15,779 bases of DNA from Rifleibacterium sp035352635 (lineage in GTDB: Bacteria; Muiribacteriota; Ozemobacteria; Ozemobacterales; Ozemobacteraceae): NCBI GenBank assembly GCA_035352635.1, contig DAOPYA010000099.1, forward strand, positions 1-15,779. Direction: 5' to 3'. Positions 1 to 10,899 of the stretch are shown piece after piece (position 1 is the first letter of the stretch; each line of letters opens with the position of its first letter). The translations under genes and the position numbers were made by a program. The notes below the pieces were generated by a model. The model searched no databases, was not told the origin of the DNA, and saw nothing but the letters and a program-made list of their open reading frames with translations.

Positions 1-3734
<3,734 letters not shown>

Positions 3735-3960
3735 AATTCTGCCTTGCTCCTTAGATTAGTTACATGTTCTGCTGCGCTGACAACAAAACTAAATGGAAAA
3801 GCGGGCATTCTCAATCAACTTGGGAACACCCGCATTTTAGTACGTCGAAATAAGAACCGGAACACAGTTTTCTGGAAATTAAAATATTTTTAGTTGTTAA
3901 TACTAACAATGCCGGCCGGTCTCCGAAAACTTAGCAATTTATGTACCATTCGCGAAATGG
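3735..3960 (-). other. Long structured 5' leader of rpoB
   Basis: This is most of the 334-bp gene-free stretch between rpoB and the divergent gene at 4069. Read on the minus strand from the predicted start it contains a small hairpin at the very 5' end (3946-3960, CCATT/AATGG arms), a GC-rich self-complementary GCCGGCCGG-type element near 3911-3919, an AT-rich middle part (about 3870-3900), a terminator-like hairpin (3801-3833), and finally AAGGAG and the ATG. I see no open frame with a ribosome site, no tRNA and no leader peptide. The combination suggests post-initiation control of rpoB, but this is inference. Confidence 0.5.
3797..3833 (-). terminator. Terminator-like hairpin (possible attenuator) in rpoB leader
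   Basis: On the minus strand GCGGGTGTTC (3833-3824) can pair with GAATGCCCGC (3810-3801) over 10 bp, including two G-U pairs, around a 13-nt loop. Four T follow at once (3800-3797). It lies about 130 nt after the predicted rpoB start and about 65 nt before the ATG, where a terminator would only make sense as a partial, regulated one. The opposite strand also reads as a hairpin followed by ATTTT, but no plus-strand gene ends here. The short T tract makes it weak. Confidence 0.5.
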
Positions 3961-3966
3961 TTCCGG

Positions 3967-3995
3967 ATTATACCACCCAGAATAGCATGAGTCAA
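3967..3995 (-). promoter_or_regulatory. rpoB promoter, sigma70-type with extended -10
   Basis: On the minus strand TTGACT (3995-3990) is followed by a 17-bp spacer and TATAAT (3972-3967), with TGG just before the -10 box (extended -10 TGn). The predicted transcription start is near 3960, which gives an rpoB leader of about 226 nt. An AT-rich stretch (about 3996-4033) lies upstream of the -35 box and could act as an UP element. The hexamers are identical to those before secD. Confidence 0.85.
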
Positions 3996-4033
3996 GACTT
4001 TATTAATTTTTTTTGCAATTAACTCTCAATAAA

Positions 4034-4062
4034 TTGATAATGTCAGACAAATATAGTATAAT
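4034..4062 (+). promoter_or_regulatory. Promoter of the winged-helix gene, predicts leaderless mRNA
   Basis: TTGATA (4034-4039), 17-bp spacer, TATAAT (4057-4062). Only six bases (CCCCGC) separate the -10 box from the ATG at 4069, so the expected transcription start falls on or next to the A of the start codon. It stands back to back with the rpoB promoter; the two -35 boxes are 38 bp apart. The gap contains an inverted repeat TTAATT (4003-4008) / AATTAA (4017-4022), a possible operator but also likely by chance in AT-rich DNA. Confidence 0.75.
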
Positions 4063-4068
4063 CCCCGC

Positions 4069-4800
4069 ATGCAAACCAATATAGAAATCACCCGCGCCTT
4101 CATGGACACGCCTGATGGCGTGCTGTCTATTCATCAGATTTCCCGCAAACTTAAACTTCCGTATGGAACTGCATACAATCGGGTTCATCTGCTGCATGAA
4201 TCCGGCATCGTTCAGATTTTGCCCCAGGGCAAAGCCAAATTATGCGCCCTGAACCCCGATAACCCAATGACCGCCAGCTTACTGGCGCTTGGCGCCGCGC
4301 AGACAACAGATCATTTTATCAAAAGAAATTTTGCTGCGGGTGATCTGTTAAAAAAGATCCGGCGGGTAGTACTTGATAACGCCCGCGACAGTCTTTACGC
4401 CGCGATAATCCTGGCACCAGACCTGCTGACCGTGGCAGCCGACAGTAGCGAAAATAACAAGACCACTCTCGGCTCATCCATGGCTGATGTTTCACTCCCC
4501 GGCATGGGTAGTGATTTTCCATCAACAGCTACCCTTGATTTTTTTTACATTAAAGCGTCTGATGATTTTGACGAACAGCGAGTCGAAAACTCCATAACCG
4601 CCTTATTGGCGCCTGGAAGCAACATTCGCGCAACCAGCATGACCGTGGATCGCGACACTCTGCTTGGCATGTTCACCGAGAACGAAAACGAGGCAGGACT
4701 TGCCGCCTATGCCATGCTTCGTGAAGGCATGCTGCTCTTCGGCTTCGAAAATTTTTATACCCTGATTCTTGAAGCCTTTGCCCGCAAATTGTCGGCCTGA
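4069..4800 (+). CDS. Winged helix-turn-helix protein, probable transcription regulator
   Basis: A 243-residue soluble protein. Residues 18-58 read as a winged HTH: helix SIHQISRKLKLP, recognition helix GTAYNRVHLLHESGIV, then a short basic wing (LPQGKAKLCAL). This arrangement is typical of MarR/ArsR/IclR-like DNA-binding domains. Residues 95-200 (helix ending KKIRRVVLDNARDSLYAAII, then a strand TLDFFYIKASDD) recall the wHTH-plus-nucleotidyltransferase-like proteins, but the Gly-Ser and paired-Asp catalytic motifs are missing, so any such domain would be degenerate; this is a weak resemblance. No membrane segment is seen. No Shine-Dalgarno precedes the ATG and the promoter abuts it, so the start fits a leaderless mRNA. 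The first ATG is followed by another at residue 12, also without a ribosome site. It is co-oriented with the exported TPR protein 22 bp downstream and divergent from rpoB, so it may control itself or its neighbours. Confidence 0.8.
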   Translation: MQTNIEITRAFMDTPDGVLSIHQISRKLKLPYGTAYNRVHLLHESGIVQILPQGKAKLCALNPDNPMTASLLALGAAQTTDHFIKRNFAAGDLLKKIRRVVLDNARDSLYAAIILAPDLLTVAADSSENNKTTLGSSMADVSLPGMGSDFPSTATLDFFYIKASDDFDEQRVENSITALLAPGSNIRATSMTVDRDTLLGMFTENENEAGLAAYAMLREGMLLFGFENFYTLILEAFARKLSA

Positions 4801-4822
4801 CGACTTGGCCGAGGAGGACCCG

Positions 4823-5488
4823 ATGCGCATTCAGAAAAGTGCCGTTGCCGCTTTTATCATTTTCGCAGCCCTTGAGGCCGGAGCCCAGTCTCTGCCCGAA
4901 AACCCAGGGCGAAAAACATTCCCCTCCCCTGCCGACCCTGGCAATTCAGCCAGTGAAATGCTTATTCCGAGGGCATCAGCGGTCACCGGTCTGGCCACCG
5001 ACAGCCCGGCCCTCAAATTTGTTGAGACTGGAGACAAGATGCTGGTTGATGGTCGATATTCCGAGGCCAAAGAAGCATATAGAACGGCTTTAAGACTTGA
5101 GCCAATGAATTTATCTCTCTGGTCAGCCTATGATGACAGCGCCGTCTCAGAATACGTCGCCCGCAAGCGCAAAGAAAAGCTGAACCCCTCGATTGAACGC
5201 GATATCGAACCGGTCTTCTCGATCAATCGTATCGACAGTTATCTTGAGCTCGATACCCTGTATGTGGTTGGGTCATTGCAGAATCTGTCGCGTGGTCTGC
5301 GACAAAAAATACAGTTGACAGTGCGACTTCTCGATGAAAACAAAAGAGAGCTGCGAAGCGAAACAGGAACCTTGCGAAGTTTCGACAAAGGTCTGTTACC
5401 CAACGAAAGCTCTCTCTTCGAAGTACCCTTTAAAAGCCCGCCACCAGGGTCGAAGTCATTCAGGGTCGAAGTTACCGCCTGGGAATAA
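4823..5488 (+). CDS. Exported TPR protein with C-terminal FxLYD/DUF3426-like domain
   Basis: A 221-residue protein of unknown function, exported across the inner membrane. The N-terminus (MRIQKSAVAAFIIFAALEAGA, cut after GA) is a signal peptide with no lipobox Cys. Residues 63-96 form one clear TPR (ALKFVETGDKMLVDGRYSEA, ending near EPMN). Residues 137-220 look like the beta-sandwich FxLYD/DUF3426 type: LDTLYVVGSLQNLS, then VRLLDENKREL, then LLPNESSLFEVPF. Such domains occur in extracytoplasmic proteins of unknown role. The start at 4823 is chosen because GAGGAGG lies 5 nt upstream; the frame stays open 18 codons further up to 4769, which would overlap the preceding gene and destroy the signal peptide. 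It probably shares the transcript of the winged-helix gene. It ends 17 bp from the convergent small membrane gene with no clear terminator between. Confidence 0.85.
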   Translation: MRIQKSAVAAFIIFAALEAGAQSLPENPGRKTFPSPADPGNSASEMLIPRASAVTGLATDSPALKFVETGDKMLVDGRYSEAKEAYRTALRLEPMNLSLWSAYDDSAVSEYVARKRKEKLNPSIERDIEPVFSINRIDSYLELDTLYVVGSLQNLSRGLRQKIQLTVRLLDENKRELRSETGTLRSFDKGLLPNESSLFEVPFKSPPPGSKSFRVEVTAWE

Positions 5489-5505
5489 GCCAGGTTCGGT
5501 TCATG

Positions 5506-5781
5506 TTATTTATTCGGATCAGTAAGTCTGACCAGAGTGTGCTGGCCGTCAAAAATCCTGGCAACATGCACCATGGCGCCGACAAACATAACAAAGCCCA
5601 GCCAGCGCAACCATGAATTCTCAAGCATGTCGATCATGTCTTTTTTGAATTCTTTCATTTCTTCGGGAAACGCAAACATCAGAACGCCGGTAAGCGCTAT
5701 GAACGGCAGAGTAATCATCCAAAACATTTTTCTAATGAACCACACTTGTTTGAACCCTCGCTTAATGATGTTGATTTTCAT
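5506..5781 (-). CDS. Small two-helix membrane protein, unknown function
   Basis: A protein of up to 91 residues with two hydrophobic helices (about 19-38, FWMITLPFIALTGVLMFAF, and 57-74, LRWLGFVMFVGAMVHVA) joined by an acidic/basic amphipathic loop (EEMKEFKKDMIDMLENS). The basic N-terminus suggests both ends lie in the cytoplasm. I do not recognise the family. The start is uncertain: ATG 5781 has no ribosome site and lies upstream of the start predicted for the nearest promoter, while GTG at 5745 (residue 13) has GAGGG 9 nt ahead and would give 79 residues with both helices intact. The gene stands alone on this strand, between the convergent TPR gene and the divergent HEAT operon. Confidence 0.7.
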   Translation of the reverse strand: MKINIIKRGFKQVWFIRKMFWMITLPFIALTGVLMFAFPEEMKEFKKDMIDMLENSWLRWLGFVMFVGAMVHVARIFDGQHTLVRLTDPNK

Positions 5782-5782
5782 G

Positions 5783-5811
5783 ACTATAGCAAAGTTTATA
5801 AAACTTGTAAA
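5783..5811 (-). promoter_or_regulatory. Candidate promoter of the small membrane protein
   Basis: Minus strand TTTACA (5811-5806), 17-bp spacer, TATAGT (5788-5783). The expected start, about 5776, lies inside the first codons after ATG 5781, which favours the GTG start at 5745. A second candidate further up, TTGGCG (5851-5846), 16 bp, TACAAT (5829-5824), would leave ATG 5781 usable. Confidence 0.5.
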
Positions 5812-5881
5812 TAAGCTTTAAAAATTGTATTTATTTAGTATTAATCGCCAAGATGTGCATTCCGGTCAAGATGAATAGCTA

Positions 5882-5910
5882 TTCGGTTATTCAATGCATC
5901 GGCCGATAAT
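5882..5910 (+). promoter_or_regulatory. Weak candidate promoter of the HEAT operon
   Basis: TTCGGT (5882-5887), 17-bp spacer, GATAAT (5905-5910), start expected near 5917, which leaves a leader of about 32 nt with AAGGA before the ATG at 5949. The -35 box is poor. It is the best plus-strand match I see in the 167-bp divergent gap 5782-5948. Confidence 0.35.
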
Positions 5911-5948
5911 GAGAGCAGTATCTATTCCTTGCAAGGATTCACTAAAGC

Positions 5949-8405
5949 ATGGGTTGGTTTTCGCGAAAAATTTCTGATCCTGACGAGGCCTTTGAACGCC
6001 TTTTGCAAAAAGACAAAAGGGTTTCAGATCGTGCCAAGAGCGATTTTGTCTCAAGCATGAATCATGGTCTCGTCGAGTATCTGCATGATAAATTCGAAGA
6101 AATTGATTCTCTCGAAACCCGCATGAAGATTCTTGAGGTCTTTGTCGACTACAAAGACAATCTCAACGAAGAAGACCTCAGGGTTGTGCTTGATCTGATA
6201 AGACACCCTGACACACTGCTCCGGGAAACCTTCAAAGAAGTTCTGGTCGGCATAACCGAAGAAAACATCAAGGCGGTCACCGAGACTCTCAGCAACACGC
6301 TTGACGCTGACATTCACAAGACAATTCAACATGGCATCGAAAAGTCTGGCATTCTCAAGAAACTCCTTGAAAAGTGGAACGGCTACAGCGTTAAAGAGCA
6401 GATCCTTTTTCTTGATGAAATTGTCAGGCTGCAGAACCCCAAAACCTATCCGATTTTCATGGATATCATGAAAGAAGAGGTTGTTGAAGCCAAAAAGGAT
6501 GAGAAGAGGATTTTGCAGGTCGAATTTTCGAAGCACGTTGACAAGATCAAAAGCCCTGAATTTCTTGATTTGTGCATCAAAGAGTTACCGGCCATAGCCC
6601 CCAACATGCGTTACCCGGTGTTCAAATGCCTGCAATTGCATGGCAAGCTCTTTTTCGAAAAAGTTTTCGACGGTCTCGGCAAAAAGAGCGAAGGGTTCAG
6701 ACAGCACACCCTGAAGCTTATGGAACAGCTTTCTGACCCGATGTCATATCAGTATCTCTTTCCCTATCTTCTTGATCCATTCAAATCGATTCCGCCAACG
6801 GTCGCAGACACTATCGGCAAGATCGTTAAAGACTATTGCGAAGAACTCGAAAAAATGGATCCTGCGCAGCGCAAAACCCCTGAAATACAGGCGCAGCTGA
6901 AGTATTTCACCACGCCCCTTGAAGAAAATCTGAATGACAGGTTTTTTCAGAGTATCAAACTGATGACCGAATGTCTGCTTCGCCTCGGGAAATACGAGCA
7001 GGACGTCATTCTGAGAAATTTTCCCAAGATATATCGTTACAACGAAAACTACCTTAAGAGCTTTTTAAAGGGTTTTGATCCGGTATTACGCAAGCAACTG
7101 CTTATTGACGCCTGTTGCTACAAAGAAATCGAAACTGGCCGGACCGCGCTGAAAATTCTTGGCGACCCCACCGAAAACTACATCATTGAGACCCTGAATA
7201 CGCTGCTGCTCGAACATTTCATGCAGGTTCCCCCCGCGGTTCAGGCTGAAATCATCACCCTGATGATGGATCCAAGATTACAACGTTTCGTAACTGAGGT
7301 TCTCTACCACCAGGATCCAACCCTTCGGTCAAGAATTTTGACAATTCTGGGTGAATCAGGCTCGCAGAATGCTCTGCAGATTCTCGAAACCAAACTCCGC
7401 GACCCTGACTATTCAGTGCGCCTGACTATTCTAAAGATTCTTGATTTAAAGCATTTTCAGAATAACGCCGGCACGGAAATGCTGCTTAATTTTCTCAAAG
7501 ATTCAGACAGCAGCATTGTCTTGCAGACCATTGAGCGGTTGAAAGACCGCGATCACCCGATGATAATCAACAGCCTGACCAAGCTTCTGGCCTCAAATAT
7601 ACCAGATATCAAGCAGGCTGGGCATAAAGCCATCGCGTTCGTTACCCGTCGCAAATATATGACCGGCTTCGACAAGATGAGTGAAGAGACGCGCAAGGCA
7701 ATTGGGCAGTCGTTAATAAAGATGGATTCAACTTTCATGGAAGATATAACCCGCGATCTTTCGGCATCAGACCAGAGAACCCGCGTTTTGTCAGCGAAGA
7801 TTCTCGAAGTTCTTTGCGACCATATTCCCCCTGAATTGAAAACACATCTGATTGTCGCAATCCAGGACCCAGACCCACACGTAAGGTCAGTCGTCATCAT
7901 GGGTCTCGGCAAGATCGGCGGGCCTTCAGTTGCAGGCATGCTGGTAGGTTTTCTGAGAGACCAGGACGACCGGGTCAGAGCCAATGCGGTTGAAGCGATG
8001 GCCGAAGTTGGCGATATTTCACTTGCCGAAGAGATTCTTCCCTGTCTTTATGATGACAACAACCGCGTCAGGGCCAATTCAATCATCAGCCTCTGGAAGC
8101 TTGGTTACTACCAGATTTATGAAGCAGTTATCGAAATGATGCGCCACCCTGACAAATGGATGCGTGCTTCAGCCGCCTTTGCGCTTGGCGAGCTTAAAGA
8201 CAGCCGATTTTTTCCGATTCTGATTCAGGCAATACGTGACCCTGAACCAGATGTGCGCAGAAATATTATTAAAGCCCTCGGCAAAATAGTTAACCCTTTT
8301 ATGCTGGCCCCTTACATCAGGCCTTTACGCTTCGACCCTGACGAAAACGTTCGCAAGGAGGTAATGGCGGTTCTTTCAGCCAAACCACCAGCCCCCAACC
8401 AATGA
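5949..8405 (+). CDS. HEAT-repeat solenoid protein, first of a tandem pair
   Basis: An 818-residue protein with no signal peptide or membrane segment, so probably cytoplasmic. It is all-helical by composition. HEAT repeats of the PBS-lyase type are clearest in the C-terminal third: DPDPHVRSVVIMGLGKIGG, DQDDRVRANAVEAMAEVGD, DDNNRVRANSIISLWKLG, HPDKWMRASAAFALGELKD and DPEPDVRRNIIKALGKI; more divergent repeats (for example DPDYSVRLTILKIL) occur from about residue 450. The N-terminal half is helical with only faint repeat signal. HEAT solenoids bind proteins or serve as scaffolds; no catalytic motif is visible. Residues 566-815 align along their whole length with the C-terminal part of the next gene, so the two are paralogs. 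Start ATG 5949 has AAGGA 11 nt upstream. The stop overlaps the next start by 4 nt. The partner and role are unknown. Confidence 0.9.
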   Translation: MGWFSRKISDPDEAFERLLQKDKRVSDRAKSDFVSSMNHGLVEYLHDKFEEIDSLETRMKILEVFVDYKDNLNEEDLRVVLDLIRHPDTLLRETFKEVLVGITEENIKAVTETLSNTLDADIHKTIQHGIEKSGILKKLLEKWNGYSVKEQILFLDEIVRLQNPKTYPIFMDIMKEEVVEAKKDEKRILQVEFSKHVDKIKSPEFLDLCIKELPAIAPNMRYPVFKCLQLHGKLFFEKVFDGLGKKSEGFRQHTLKLMEQLSDPMSYQYLFPYLLDPFKSIPPTVADTIGKIVKDYCEELEKMDPAQRKTPEIQAQLKYFTTPLEENLNDRFFQSIKLMTECLLRLGKYEQDVILRNFPKIYRYNENYLKSFLKGFDPVLRKQLLIDACCYKEIETGRTALKILGDPTENYIIETLNTLLLEHFMQVPPAVQAEIITLMMDPRLQRFVTEVLYHQDPTLRSRILTILGESGSQNALQILETKLRDPDYSVRLTILKILDLKHFQNNAGTEMLLNFLKDSDSSIVLQTIERLKDRDHPMIINSLTKLLASNIPDIKQAGHKAIAFVTRRKYMTGFDKMSEETRKAIGQSLIKMDSTFMEDITRDLSASDQRTRVLSAKILEVLCDHIPPELKTHLIVAIQDPDPHVRSVVIMGLGKIGGPSVAGMLVGFLRDQDDRVRANAVEAMAEVGDISLAEEILPCLYDDNNRVRANSIISLWKLGYYQIYEAVIEMMRHPDKWMRASAAFALGELKDSRFFPILIQAIRDPEPDVRRNIIKALGKIVNPFMLAPYIRPLRFDPDENVRKEVMAVLSAKPPAPNQ

Positions 8406-10897
8406 TCTGGCCATTTGGAAGCAAAAAAGATCCAGAGTTGCTCATTAAAGACCTGGAAAATAGCGATGCTAAAGTCCGTGAAGCTGCGTTTCATGGGCTG
8501 ATTGCCCACACTTCCCCACAAACAGACCGACTGGTGCTTGCGGCCCTCGAAGCTTTCAATATTTCTTCGAATGACGTTATTCTGCCGCTGATTGATGTGG
8601 CCGGCCAACGGGGAATCGATGAAGCGCTGCCGGTTTTCAAGGCACTTCTTAAAGGCAGCGACACGAGACTGCGAGAAAGCGCCTTGCAGGCCATTTCTGC
8701 CCTGAAAAACCAGGAAAGCCTGGATATAATGATCACATGTCTTACCGATAGCGACCCTGGCATAAAGCAGAAGGTACAGCAGATCATCATTGAAGAGTTC
8801 GGCAATGATGCGATGGGTGCCCTTTTACGCGCCCTGCCTTCCGATCGCAATTCTTCACTATATTTCGAAATTGTGTCAATCATGGAAGAACTCGATATGT
8901 TCACGACAATCAGGTCAAATTTTGAACAGCCTGATATACTGATAAAAGAGTTTTATTTTGACACTCTGATAAAGTTCAACCGCCCTGATTTTGTGCCGCT
9001 GTATCTCGAATTTTACCCTAAAGCATCACAATCACGCCGTGAAAAGATTGCCCATATTCTTCTCGATTATTCTGTGAAGGATCTGATTCCGCATTTTATG
9101 GAACAAATTCGCCATGGTCATTTTGAAGGCCTGCATAATCTGAGCGAGCAGGTTTTGATCGCCAGGTTTGAAGATGCAAAAGAAGAGATTCTCGACTTTG
9201 TCTGTGATGTGCATGACACGCGTTTTCGCCTGAAGGTACTGCCCGATCTTCTAAAGAAGATTGATCCGTATTGTTTTGAGAAGGGCCTTGATCTGCTCAA
9301 AGATGCTTCAGCAGACATCAGAAATCAAGTTCTAAATGCCCTTACCAGCCTGATAAAGAGAACCTGGGAGCGTCTGAACGACAAAAATGAGCCGAACAAA
9401 ATGGCGCTTGCAGGCCTATATGACAGTTGGGAAAAGCGTATTTCAGATTTGATGCGTGATCGCGGGGATCTCGCCGATGACCAGCGAAAAAATTCGCGGC
9501 GCCTGTTTTATGCTATGACCCAGAACCGTCACTCTCTGATCAGGCCTTTCATAAAAGATCTTTTGCAGAAGAACTTTCATGAAACCTTCTTTTTTCTTAA
9601 AGAGTGGCCCTTTGATGAGATTTTTAATCTTTTTCACTGGCTGATCGAAAGCGACTCATCATTTGGTTCGTTGATGTTGACGGCCCTTCAGGGCAACAAT
9701 GACGACAGTCTGTGGCGTCTTGTTTTGAAACTGGCCAACAGTTTCCCTGACCTTGAAGATCGCGAGACCTTTAAGCGCAATCTGGTAGCACGCAATCGCA
9801 ATATTGCCATCGAAAAATTTCTCAAAGACCCCGACCCGGATGTCAGGGTTGCTGCAATTGAATTTGCCAGCGAATGCAAGATGAATGGTCTTGTTGAACT
9901 ATTAAAATCATCAAGCAAAGACCCGGCGCCCCAGGTGCGGTTGACCGCATTAAAATGCCTTAACGATCAACATTTCGCTCAGATTCAGAACTTTCTGGTT
10001 GAAGCGTTGCATGATCCTGATGAATCAGTGGCATTCTTTTCCCTCAAACTTCTAAAAGAAGTTTTGCCTTCTGACCAGTTTGCACCAAATCTGGTGCGCT
10101 TTATCAACAGCAATTCTGAAAAACTGCGGAATTTTGCCCTCGGAGAAATAGCCACCCTGACCAAAGAGCGCTACAAAGCGAACTTTGCCCGCCTCACCCC
10201 GGAAGTTCGCAAACTGGCCGGCAAGGTTATTCAAAAAATCGATCAGAATTTTACCGACCAGGTAATCGATGATTTATCTTCTCTTGACCCACAAACAAGG
10301 CTGCAAGCAGCATTGCTTCTTGAAAACATTCAGATTGATGAAAAATGCAAAGATGCTCTGCTTGCAGCCATGAAAGACCCTTCGAAGCTGGTCAGGGCTG
10401 CCATTGTTAAAACCCTTGGAGTAATCGGCGATAACAAGCTGATCAAGCAGTTAATAAGCTTCTTTAACGACCCTGATCCGAGGGTTCGTGCCAATACCAT
10501 CGAAGCAATTGCCACACTTGGCGATCGGCAGGCGATTCAAATACTGCTGCCCTTTCTCGAAGATAACAACAACCGGATTCGCGCCAATGCCCTGGTTGGC
10601 ATCCGAAAAATCGGGAACTTCAACATTGTGCCGATCATTCAAAAAATGTTGACGCACCACGATGCAAACATGCGTGCCAGTGCACTTTGGGCGATGGGTG
10701 AAATCAAAGATCCGAATTATCTCAATTTCATTTTTCCGTATTTAAACGACCGCAACGAAATGCTGCGATTCAATGCCATCAGAGCTATTTCAAGGATAAA
10801 TCCGCAGATGCTGTCGCAGTATATGCCAATGTTGCGCAAGGATCCCTCGCCCAAAATCAAAAAATTGGTGGCAGAACTAAGCTATAAGGTGCTTTAG
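8402..10897 (+). CDS. HEAT-repeat solenoid protein, second of the tandem pair
   Basis: An 831-residue cytoplasmic-type alpha-solenoid. HEAT repeats are recognisable at the N-terminus (NSDAKVREAAFHGLIAHT, GSDTRLRESALQAISALKN, DSDPGIKQKVQQIIIEEFG), in the middle (DPDPDVRVAAIEFASECKM, DPAPQVRLTALKCL, DPDESVAFFSLKLLKEVL) and at the C-terminus (DPSKLVRAAIVKTLGVIGD, DPDPRVRANTIEAIATLGD, DNNNRIRANALVGIRKIG, HDANMRASALWAMGEIKD). Residues 587-829 match the C-terminal block of the preceding protein, including the non-HEAT lead-in (Y-x3-F ... RK-x2-G ... DLSS-x-D-x2-TR). The start ATG sits in an ATGA overlap with the previous stop and has no ribosome site of its own, which suggests translational coupling and a matched amount of the two proteins. 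An earlier start is not available without deep overlap. No catalytic residues are visible and the function is unknown. Confidence 0.9.
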   Translation: MIWPFGSKKDPELLIKDLENSDAKVREAAFHGLIAHTSPQTDRLVLAALEAFNISSNDVILPLIDVAGQRGIDEALPVFKALLKGSDTRLRESALQAISALKNQESLDIMITCLTDSDPGIKQKVQQIIIEEFGNDAMGALLRALPSDRNSSLYFEIVSIMEELDMFTTIRSNFEQPDILIKEFYFDTLIKFNRPDFVPLYLEFYPKASQSRREKIAHILLDYSVKDLIPHFMEQIRHGHFEGLHNLSEQVLIARFEDAKEEILDFVCDVHDTRFRLKVLPDLLKKIDPYCFEKGLDLLKDASADIRNQVLNALTSLIKRTWERLNDKNEPNKMALAGLYDSWEKRISDLMRDRGDLADDQRKNSRRLFYAMTQNRHSLIRPFIKDLLQKNFHETFFFLKEWPFDEIFNLFHWLIESDSSFGSLMLTALQGNNDDSLWRLVLKLANSFPDLEDRETFKRNLVARNRNIAIEKFLKDPDPDVRVAAIEFASECKMNGLVELLKSSSKDPAPQVRLTALKCLNDQHFAQIQNFLVEALHDPDESVAFFSLKLLKEVLPSDQFAPNLVRFINSNSEKLRNFALGEIATLTKERYKANFARLTPEVRKLAGKVIQKIDQNFTDQVIDDLSSLDPQTRLQAALLLENIQIDEKCKDALLAAMKDPSKLVRAAIVKTLGVIGDNKLIKQLISFFNDPDPRVRANTIEAIATLGDRQAIQILLPFLEDNNNRIRANALVGIRKIGNFNIVPIIQKMLTHHDANMRASALWAMGEIKDPNYLNFIFPYLNDRNEMLRFNAIRAISRINPQMLSQYMPMLRKDPSPKIKKLVAELSYKVL

Positions 10898-10899
10898 CG

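Noticed and set aside
4769..4822. Upstream start for the exported TPR/FxLYD protein at 4769
   Set aside because: It would overlap the previous gene, has no ribosome site and would bury the signal peptide; 4823 has GAGGAGG.
6051..6536. 161-codon antisense open frame within the first HEAT gene
   Set aside because: No ribosome site, and its hydrophobic composition mirrors the sense codons; the sense frame is clearly coding.
8355..8366. Internal AAGGAGGT-AATG near the end of the first HEAT gene as an internal start
   Set aside because: The ATG is in the frame of the first gene, only about 14 codons from its stop, and is too far (over 35 nt) to serve the second gene.
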